From Oscillospiraceae bacterium (GTDB lineage Bacteria > Bacillota > Clostridia > Oscillospirales > Ruminococcaceae), in the NCBI GenBank assembly GCA_017440425.1, contig JAFSHJ010000323.1:1-6553 (forward strand): a stretch of DNA of 6,553 nucleotides, written 5' to 3'. Position numbers and translations under genes: made by a program. This document shows positions 1-4,282 of this stretch, piece after piece; positions within the stretch are counted from its first letter, which is position 1, and every line of letters begins with the position of its first letter. Below the pieces are notes generated by a model. It saw only the letters and a program-made list of their open reading frames with translations, searched no databases and was not told where the DNA came from.

Positions 1-12
1 CACAGCCTGATA

Positions 13-384
13 CTATGTATTGCTGTGTCCGTTTTCGTCGGATGTGAGACCGAAGCTTATTGTAAGGGCTCTGTCTATCATACCCATGGAATTGTCGTCA
101 ATGCGTCCCATGCGCTCCTTAAGTCTTTTTTTGTCAATAGTCCTTATCTGTTCCAGCAGCACAATGGAATCCTTGGAAAGTCCGCAGCTGCGGGATTCCA
201 GCTCAATGTGGGTGGGCAGCTTGCTCTTCTCCCGCTGACTGGTTATTGCAGCGGCAATAACGGTGGGACTGTAGCGGTTGCCAACGTCGTTCTGCACTAT
301 CAGCACGGGACGGATGCCGCCCTGCTCCGAACCCACAACGGGACTCAGATCGGCATAGTAAATTTCTCCTCTTTTGACATTCAT
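13..384 (-). CDS. mazF: MazF/EndoA-family mRNA interferase (type II toxin)
   Basis: This 123-residue protein is a sequence-specific endoribonuclease of the MazF/PemK/EndoA family, which cuts single-stranded mRNA in the cytoplasm. From memory it is very close to Bacillus EndoA (about 116 residues): it opens with MNVKRGEIYYADLSPVVGSE, followed by GGIRPVLIVQND and AAITSQ. The family's catalytic pair is present as Arg25 (in GGIRPV) and Thr48 (in AAITSQ), so it should be active. The start is the ATG at 384-382, with GGAG at 398-395 ten bases ahead. The frame stays open upstream to a TTG at 513, but that stretch does not resemble the family. The C-terminus (about DENGHSNT) is slightly longer than in EndoA. 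No antitoxin frame lies between it and the divergent spoIVB. The Bacillus antitoxin gene sits directly upstream of the toxin, so this copy is an orphan or has its antitoxin elsewhere. The downstream side lies outside the window. Confidence 0.95.
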   Translation of the reverse strand: MNVKRGEIYYADLSPVVGSEQGGIRPVLIVQNDVGNRYSPTVIAAAITSQREKSKLPTHIELESRSCGLSKDSIVLLEQIRTIDKKRLKERMGRIDDNSMGMIDRALTISFGLTSDENGHSNT

Positions 385-753
385 ATGGTTCACGCTCCAA
401 TGCGGATTATCCGAAAAAATTTTGCAATAATATTTTTGACGGAAACACTCGGTGTTATACACCATAATATTGCAGCAAAGCCGCGAATGACAGCAAAGGG
501 AAAAATTGGGCAAAAGAAATGCAAATATAGGAAAAACAGCGAGATTTGGGAAACAGCGGCGCTGTGATGACTTTCTACGGCTGAAAAAAGAGAGATTTGT
601 CCTAATGTGGAATGAGAATCCGCGGATAAACTTTTTTACCTTAATATTTTAAAACGAGGGTGGCAAATTAAATTGTGTTGGTTTTAATGTGTCGAAAAAG
701 GTTTTGTCAAATCAAAACCAACCGAATAAATAAAAAGGGAGTTGATATAGAGA
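385..753. other. Divergent intergenic region, no convincing gene
   Basis: This 369-base gap separates mazF (leftward) from spoIVB (rightward) and should hold the promoters of both. I see no antitoxin-like frame and no convincing sigma-A promoter. I could not confidently place sigma-F or sigma-G elements for spoIVB either. It does hold short dyads: CGGAT/ATCCG at 403-413, GGTGT/ACACC at 451-463 and CAGCG/CGCTG at 554-564. There is a direct repeat AAACAGCG at 534-541 and 551-558, and a GGTTTTG/CAAAACC stem at 700-719. The stretch next to spoIVB (about 630-740) is AT-rich, as expected for a promoter and leader. Confidence 0.6.
700..719 (+). repeat. Inverted repeat / possible leader hairpin before spoIVB
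   Basis: GGTTTTG (700-706) and CAAAACC (713-719) are perfect 7-base reverse complements around a 6-base loop, and the repeat ends 34 bases before the spoIVB ATG. An additional TTGGTTTT at 678-685 can pair with AAAACCAA at 714-721 instead, so the right arm has two possible partners. No T-run follows, so it is not a standard terminator. It could be an operator or an RNA fold in the spoIVB leader, or chance in AT-rich DNA. Confidence 0.35.
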
Positions 754-1923
754 ATGAAGACAGTAAGATGCATTTGCGGGGCAATAGGTGCGGCGGCAGC
801 AGCGGTGCTGACGGTGGCGCTTGCTCTGGGCAACGTTTTGCCGGACAGATTGGTGGTGACAGAGGGAGAGGATCTTTCGGTGGTATCCGGCAGATATCTC
901 AGCGCAGAGATAACCGAGCTGGAGGAGGGTGTCGGCGAGGCAGAGGTGAAGCTGCTGGGTTGTGTGAAGGTGAAAAACATTGCGCTGACAACGGCTTCCA
1001 AGGATCAGGTGATAGTCAGCGGCGCACCCATAGGGATAAAAATGTTCACGCAGGGAGCAGTTGTGGTGGGAATAACGGACATAAACGGAGAAAACGGAAT
1101 GCGTTCTCCCGCAAAAGAGGCAGGACTTAAAACGGGGGATGTGATAATTGAGGCAGACGGCAAAGCGGTGGACGGAATAACGGCATTTTCGGGGGTAGTA
1201 CGGCAGAGCAAAGGGGAAGCGATAACGGTGAAATATGACAGAAACGGAGAGATTTTCGAAACGAAGCTCACTCCCGAGGCACGCAGAGGCGAGAAAAGCT
1301 TTTACGCAGGGGTGTGGGTGAGAGACAGCGCCGCAGGCATCGGTACGCTGACCTTTTATTCTCCATCCGACGGCAGCTTTGCTGGGCTGGGACATCCCGT
1401 CTGCGATATGGACACGGGACAGCTGCTGCCGTTGAGAAGTGGCGAGATAGTGGAGGTGAACGTGAGCGGCATCGTGCAGGGGCAGAGCGGACATCCGGGA
1501 GAGCTTACGGGCAGCTTTGTCAGCACCGAGGCAATAGGCAAGCTTGACAAAAACAGCGATACCGGCATATACGGATATATGTCGGAGGTGCCCGAGGGCA
1601 GGCTGATGGACGTGGCTGCTTATGATGAGATAAAAACGGGTGCGGCGGTGATACTTTCCACGGTGGAGGGCAGCGAGCCGAAGGAGTACGACGTTTTTAT
1701 CGAAAAGATAGACGTGAGCGGAAAAAGCAAAACCAAAAATATGGTCATCCGCATTGAGGATGATGAGCTTTTAAAAAAAACAGGCGGCATCGTCCAGGGA
1801 ATGAGCGGCTCGCCCATCATTCAAAACGGCAAGCTTGTCGGAGCCGTCACCCATGTTCTTGTTAACGACCCGACGAGAGGCTACGGAATTTTTATTGAGA
1901 ATATGCTCGCTGCGGCGGGGTAA
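754..1923 (+). CDS. spoIVB: SpoIVB peptidase (stage IV sporulation protein B)
   Basis: This 389-residue serine peptidase is known in Bacillus to be made in the forespore, secreted to the intermembrane space, and to cut SpoIVFA, which frees the SpoIVFB protease to activate pro-sigma-K in the mother cell. Residues about 5-28 form a membrane anchor/signal segment. Residues about 98-175 are a PDZ domain (SPAKEAGLKTGDVIIEADG). The rest is the SpoIVB peptidase (S55) domain. By alignment from memory with the B. subtilis triad (His236, Asp363, Ser378), the catalytic residues are His214 in GLGHP, Asp336 in RIEDDELL and Ser351 in QGMSGSP, with the Asp-to-Ser distance (15) conserved. The start is fixed by an in-frame TAG at 748-750. 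AAGGGAG at 735-741 is the ribosome site, with a rather long 12-base gap. It is slightly shorter than the Bacillus protein but complete. The stop runs into the terminator hairpin. Its usual neighbours recN and spo0A are not next to it here. Confidence 0.97.
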   Translation: MKTVRCICGAIGAAAAAVLTVALALGNVLPDRLVVTEGEDLSVVSGRYLSAEITELEEGVGEAEVKLLGCVKVKNIALTTASKDQVIVSGAPIGIKMFTQGAVVVGITDINGENGMRSPAKEAGLKTGDVIIEADGKAVDGITAFSGVVRQSKGEAITVKYDRNGEIFETKLTPEARRGEKSFYAGVWVRDSAAGIGTLTFYSPSDGSFAGLGHPVCDMDTGQLLPLRSGEIVEVNVSGIVQGQSGHPGELTGSFVSTEAIGKLDKNSDTGIYGYMSEVPEGRLMDVAAYDEIKTGAAVILSTVEGSEPKEYDVFIEKIDVSGKSKTKNMVIRIEDDELLKKTGGIVQGMSGSPIIQNGKLVGAVTHVLVNDPTRGYGIFIENMLAAAG

Positions 1924-1959
1924 AAAAATGACAAGAGCGGGCTGCTCTTGTCATTTTTT
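1923..1959 (+). terminator. Rho-independent terminator of spoIVB
   Basis: TGACAAGAGC (1929-1938) and GCTCTTGTCA (1944-1953) form a perfect 10-base-pair stem around the loop GGGCT. The flanking A6 and T6 tracts extend it to 16 pairs. The T-run follows the stem directly and the A-run begins inside the spoIVB stop codon. By symmetry it could work in both directions. The right arm also carries the -35 box of the next promoter. Confidence 0.93.
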
Positions 1960-1975
1960 AAAAGTGTGTTATAAT
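1948..1975 (+). promoter_or_regulatory. Sigma-A-type promoter (extended -10) for the 2034 gene
   Basis: TTGTCA at 1948-1953 matches the -35 consensus at five of six positions. After a 16-base spacer comes a perfect TATAAT at 1970-1975, preceded by the extended -10 dinucleotide TG (1967-1968). Transcription should start near 1982. A TGTATACA palindrome (1990-1997) just after that point, and a GTGTGTT/AACACAC inverted repeat (1964-1970, 2007-2013) around it, are possible operator sequences, but both are short. Confidence 0.8.
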
Positions 1976-2033
1976 AAAGTAAAATATTCTGTATACACAG
2001 AGAGTTAACACACAACAAAGGAATGTTACGGAT

Positions 2034-2603
2034 ATGGCAAAAGCAAAAACTAAAAACCAAAACAAAAACTGCCCATCCTGCGGTGCTCCCGTGGTGTCGG
2101 AGATCTGCGCTTACTGCGGCACAGCCACGGGACTTGACACAGCCCGTGCGGATATGGAATATCCGGTGCTGGAGTGCAAAGAGGCAACGGTCAATTTTTG
2201 GACGACAGTGTTTCCGCTGATATTTGCGGCTGCATTCGGTGTGCCGGGTCTCGGTATGCTGGCGGCGGGACTTTTGGGATTTGGGAACGGTGTCCTGCTT
2301 ATTGTGGGCATTCCGTTTTTTATAATAGGTGCGGTTGCGGCGTTTTTTGTGATCCGCACGGCGTTGCGCTATGTAAAGGTGAAAAACAACGGAAAAAGAA
2401 TAAGTGCCGTCGTCTACGGATATATGGATGACAACGTGCTCATCAACGACAGACCTGCGCAGATAGTCAAACTGCTTATACAGACCCCAAACGGTCCGAG
2501 ATTTATTCTGTATCAGCTTGGCAGCACCCTTAAGCGCTACGGCATCAACGACAGCATAGACATTATGATGTATCAAAATTATTTTATGATTTGCAAAAAA
2601 TGA
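2034..2603 (+). CDS. Zinc-ribbon membrane protein of unknown function
   Basis: This 189-residue protein is one whose family I cannot name with certainty. The N-terminus is basic (MAKAKTKNQNK) and runs into a zinc ribbon with two CxxC knuckles, Cys13/Cys16 (CPSCG) and Cys25/Cys28 (CAYCG), expected to bind one Zn2+. Two hydrophobic segments follow at about 57-83 and 87-108, likely a membrane hairpin placing both ends in the cytoplasm. Residues about 121-189 form a small soluble domain rich in beta-type sequence (ISAVVYGYMDD, KLLIQTPNG, RFILYQLGSTL). This is loosely reminiscent of DUF3592-type domains, but I cannot confirm that. The start is ATG 2034 with AAAGGA at 2017-2022. An ATG at 2023, in another frame, is too close to that site. 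It is the first gene behind the promoter at 1948-1975. Zinc-ribbon-plus-helices proteins of this kind are common in Clostridia and mostly uncharacterised. Confidence 0.85.
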   Translation: MAKAKTKNQNKNCPSCGAPVVSEICAYCGTATGLDTARADMEYPVLECKEATVNFWTTVFPLIFAAAFGVPGLGMLAAGLLGFGNGVLLIVGIPFFIIGAVAAFFVIRTALRYVKVKNNGKRISAVVYGYMDDNVLINDRPAQIVKLLIQTPNGPRFILYQLGSTLKRYGINDSIDIMMYQNYFMICKK

Positions 2604-2668
2604 ATAACACCGACCGTTTTTATCATAAAGCGGTGGCATACGGCGCCAAAATAATACAAAGGTTATAG
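2600..2668 (+). CDS. Possible 22-residue peptide, ATGA-coupled
   Basis: An ATG at 2600-2602 overlaps the TGA stop (2601-2603) of the membrane-protein gene in the classic ATGA arrangement and opens a frame ending at TAG 2666-2668. The peptide begins MNNTDRFYHKAVAYG, is basic, and could form a helix. No Shine-Dalgarno sequence precedes it, so translation would depend on coupling. It fills most of the otherwise empty gap before the acetyltransferase. A frame this short is expected by chance fairly often, so this is only a candidate. Confidence 0.25.
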   Translation: MNNTDRFYHKAVAYGAKIIQRL

Positions 2669-2697
2669 TTTGGAGTACGTCGGAGGTAAGAGGAAAA

Positions 2698-3222
2698 TTG
2701 GAATTCATAAAAGCAGACAGCTTACATATTGCGGAAATAGGCAGACTTTATGATGAGCTGTGTGATTATTTGTGTGAGCACGGAAACTATCCCGGATGGA
2801 AAAAAGACGTGTATCCCACGGTGAACGATGCAGCCGATGGGGTGAAAGAGGGGGCTCTGTATATTGCGGTTGAGGGCGGCAAAATTGCAGGTGCCGTAAT
2901 TCTTCGACACAAACCCGAAGACGGATATAAAAACGTTGAATGGCTTACAGAGAACGACTACGAAAAAATTTACGTTATATATACACTTGCGGTGCACCCG
3001 AATTATTTAAGGACAGGTGTCGGAAAAGGCCTGCTGGATTTTGCAGAGCAAATTGCAAGAGAAAACGGCTGTGTAAGCTTGAGGCTGGATGTAGTCAAAG
3101 GTAATATTCCCGCCGAAAGTCTGTATGAAAAATTTGGCTTTAAATATATTGGTACCACCAGCCTGGGCTACGAGAAATACGGTCTTCCGTGGTACGATCT
3201 TTGGGAAAAGGTGCTGGTATAG
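2698..3222 (+). CDS. GNAT-family N-acetyltransferase
   Basis: This 174-residue cytoplasmic enzyme is predicted to move an acetyl group from acetyl-CoA to an amine; the acceptor is unknown. The GNAT core is clear. A beta strand (ALYIAVEGGKIAGAVIL, about 53-69) is followed by the motif A strand YTLAVHPNYL (about 95-104). The pyrophosphate-binding loop is R105-T-G-V-G-K-G111 (the R/Q-x-x-G-x-G/A signature), and motif B is about 127-149 (SLRLDVVKGNIPAESLYEKFGF). The length is normal for a single-domain GNAT. The start is TTG at 2698, supported by GGAGGT at 2682-2687 ten bases ahead and by the absence of a nearby in-frame ATG. It is probably the last gene of the unit that begins at 2034. No clear terminator follows. 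Confidence 0.92.
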   Translation: MEFIKADSLHIAEIGRLYDELCDYLCEHGNYPGWKKDVYPTVNDAADGVKEGALYIAVEGGKIAGAVILRHKPEDGYKNVEWLTENDYEKIYVIYTLAVHPNYLRTGVGKGLLDFAEQIARENGCVSLRLDVVKGNIPAESLYEKFGFKYIGTTSLGYEKYGLPWYDLWEKVLV

Positions 3223-3247
3223 TCTGAACAATGAGGTGAGTAATATT

Positions 3248-3301
3248 TTGAACTGTTTTGAGATTTGCGCTGTCATTTTTTGCTGTTGTGTGTTACAATA
3301 A
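3248..3301 (+). CDS. Possible Cys-rich 17-residue peptide (leader-type short frame)
   Basis: GAGGTGA at 3233-3239 is a seven-base perfect match to the complement of the 16S rRNA tail. It lies eight bases before a TTG at 3248 that opens the frame MNCFEICAVIFCCCVLQ and ends at TAA 3299-3301. Five of the 17 residues are Cys (3, 7, 12, 13, 14). A Cys-rich leader just before a sulfite-reductase-like gene would suit attenuation by cysteine supply, as known for short Cys-rich frames in actinobacteria. Against this, its last codons overlap the predicted -10 box (3294-3299), so it would be read only from transcripts coming from upstream. It may be chance: the run of TGT/TGC codons lies in T-rich promoter DNA. 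Confidence 0.28.
   Translation: MNCFEICAVIFCCCVLQ
3270..3299 (+). promoter_or_regulatory. Predicted extended -10 promoter of the reductase-transporter operon
   Basis: TACAAT at 3294-3299 is preceded by TG at 3291-3292, giving an extended -10. CTGTCA at 3270-3275, 18 bases upstream, is a weak -35 (four of six). The block GTGTGTTACAATAAAG differs by a single base from the one in the promoter at 1964-1979, and TGTCATTTTTT is also shared. Transcription would start near 3306, leaving a leader of about 70 bases. I see no Fur-like box, cobalamin riboswitch or T-box in the short leader. Confidence 0.65.
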
Positions 3302-3310
3302 AGAGAAAAC

Positions 3311-3330
3311 GGCGTCGGGTTTTCGGTGCC
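3311..3330 (+). promoter_or_regulatory. Hairpin near the 5' end of the operon leader
   Basis: GGCGTCG (3311-3317) and CGGTGCC (3324-3330) can form a seven-pair RNA stem, including two G-U pairs, around the loop GGTTTT. It would begin about five bases after the predicted start point. No T-run follows, so it is not a terminator. Candidate roles are 5'-end stabilisation of the message or a protein site. A competing small dyad CGGTG/CACCG (3325-3335) shares its right arm. Confidence 0.4.
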
Positions 3331-3376
3331 ACCGCACTTGATACAGAGTAAACTTTGGGTGATAAGGAGAATTGCA

Positions 3377-4282
3377 ATGAGCGTTAAAGATAAAATTGTG
3401 TGCACGGTCGCGGCAGAGGATGTTGCAAGGGTCAAGGGACTGGGCTGTCTTCGCGACAAAACCACAGCAGACTGCTTCAACTGCCGTGTGCTGACCCGAA
3501 ACGGAAAAATTACATCGGCAGAGAGCAAGGCTATTGCGGAAGCAGCAGAAAAATTCGGAAGCGGCGAGGTGGCTATGACCACCCGACAGACTGTTGAAAT
3601 TCAAAAAGTGCCATATAGCAACATCGAACCCATGATAGAATTTCTTGCGGCAAACGGGCTGGAGATAGGAGGAACGGGTCCCAAGGTGCGCCCCGTTGTA
3701 TCCTGCAAAGGCACCACCTGCATCTACGGTCTCATCGATACATACGGTCTTGCGCTGAAAATACACGAGCACTTCTATGTGGGATATCACAGCGTTGCAC
3801 TGCCCCACAAATTTAAAATTGCGGTGGGCGGCTGTCCCAACAGCTGTGTCAAGCCGGACCTGAACGATCTCGGTGTCATCGGTCAGCAGATATTCACCCC
3901 CGATCCCGATAAATGCCGCGGCTGCAAAAAGTGTGCGGTGGAGACAGCCTGTCCCATGAAAGCGGCAAAGGTGGAGAACGGAAAGATCGTGATAGATGCG
4001 GATGTGTGCAACCGCTGCGGACGCTGCATCGGAAAATGTCCCTTCGGTGCATTTGAAGAGTCAAGGGAAGGCTACAAAGTCTGCATCGGCGGACGCTGGG
4101 GCAAAAAGACAGCCGTGGGAAAACCCCTTGGCAAAATTTTCGGCAGCGAGGACGAGGTGCTCACAGTTATCGAAAAGGCAATTTTGCTTTTCCGTGACGA
4201 GGGAATAAAGGGCGAACGCTTTGCCGATACAGTTGAAAGACTTGGTTTTGATTATGTGGAAAAGAAACTCCTTGAAGAATAA
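3377..4282 (+). CDS. Nitrite/sulfite reductase-like [4Fe-4S] protein
   Basis: This 301-residue cytoplasmic redox protein combines a siroheme-reductase half-module with ferredoxin clusters, comparable to AsrC-type anaerobic sulfite reductase subunits. Residues about 1-80 match the ferredoxin-like half domain (GEVAMTTRQTVEIQKV, with Arg70), and also carry Cys24, Cys33 and Cys36. The siroheme/[4Fe-4S] ligand region follows: Cys110-x4-Cys115 (SCKGTTC) and Cys153-x3-Cys157 (GGCPNSC). A 2x[4Fe-4S] ferredoxin insert comes next, Cys180/183/186/192 (CRGCKKC...CP) and Cys211/214/217/221 (CNRCGRCIGKCP). The first pair is spaced x4 rather than the x5 of classical sulfite reductases. I recall the same CKGTTC spacing in related clostridial proteins, so it may be normal for this subfamily. 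ATG 3377 is chosen because AAGGAGA (3364-3370) lies six bases ahead; an in-frame GTG at 3326 lacks this. The substrate (sulfite, nitrite or another) is not known, and no AsrA/AsrB-like partner is in the window. It heads the transporter operon. Confidence 0.85.
   Translation: MSVKDKIVCTVAAEDVARVKGLGCLRDKTTADCFNCRVLTRNGKITSAESKAIAEAAEKFGSGEVAMTTRQTVEIQKVPYSNIEPMIEFLAANGLEIGGTGPKVRPVVSCKGTTCIYGLIDTYGLALKIHEHFYVGYHSVALPHKFKIAVGGCPNSCVKPDLNDLGVIGQQIFTPDPDKCRGCKKCAVETACPMKAAKVENGKIVIDADVCNRCGRCIGKCPFGAFEESREGYKVCIGGRWGKKTAVGKPLGKIFGSEDEVLTVIEKAILLFRDEGIKGERFADTVERLGFDYVEKKLLEE

Noticed and set aside
385..513. N-terminal extension of mazF to a TTG at 513 (or an in-frame ATG at 465)
   Set aside because: The extra residues do not resemble the MazF family, whose start matches the ATG at 384 with GGAG upstream.
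25..567. Open plus-strand frame of 180 codons opposite mazF
   Set aside because: It is the mirror of the well-supported mazF gene, has no ribosome site and no recognisable protein features.
675..1130. Plus-strand frame of 151 codons overlapping the start of spoIVB
   Set aside because: Out-of-frame reading of the spoIVB leader and gene; very rich in Gly, Arg and Ser as expected of a shadow frame.
712..1494. Long minus-strand frame (260 codons) inside spoIVB
   Set aside because: Shadow of spoIVB codon usage; the sense protein has complete catalytic motifs.
1881..2708. Long minus-strand frame (275 codons) across the terminator and the membrane-protein gene
   Set aside because: It runs through a terminator and promoter, has no protein-like composition and opposes a gene with clear zinc-ribbon and membrane motifs.
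3223..3290. Terminator after the acetyltransferase gene, at the T-run 3276-3281
   Set aside because: A T-run exists but I find no G+C-rich stem before it, unlike the clear terminator at 1923-1959.
3326..3376. Upstream GTG start for the reductase gene
   Set aside because: No ribosome site at the right distance, and it would translate through the leader hairpin; ATG 3377 has a near-ideal AAGGAGA.
3302..3376. Cobalamin or other riboswitch before the importer operon
   Set aside because: The leader is only about 70 bases and lacks recognisable conserved boxes; no T-run follows the single hairpin.
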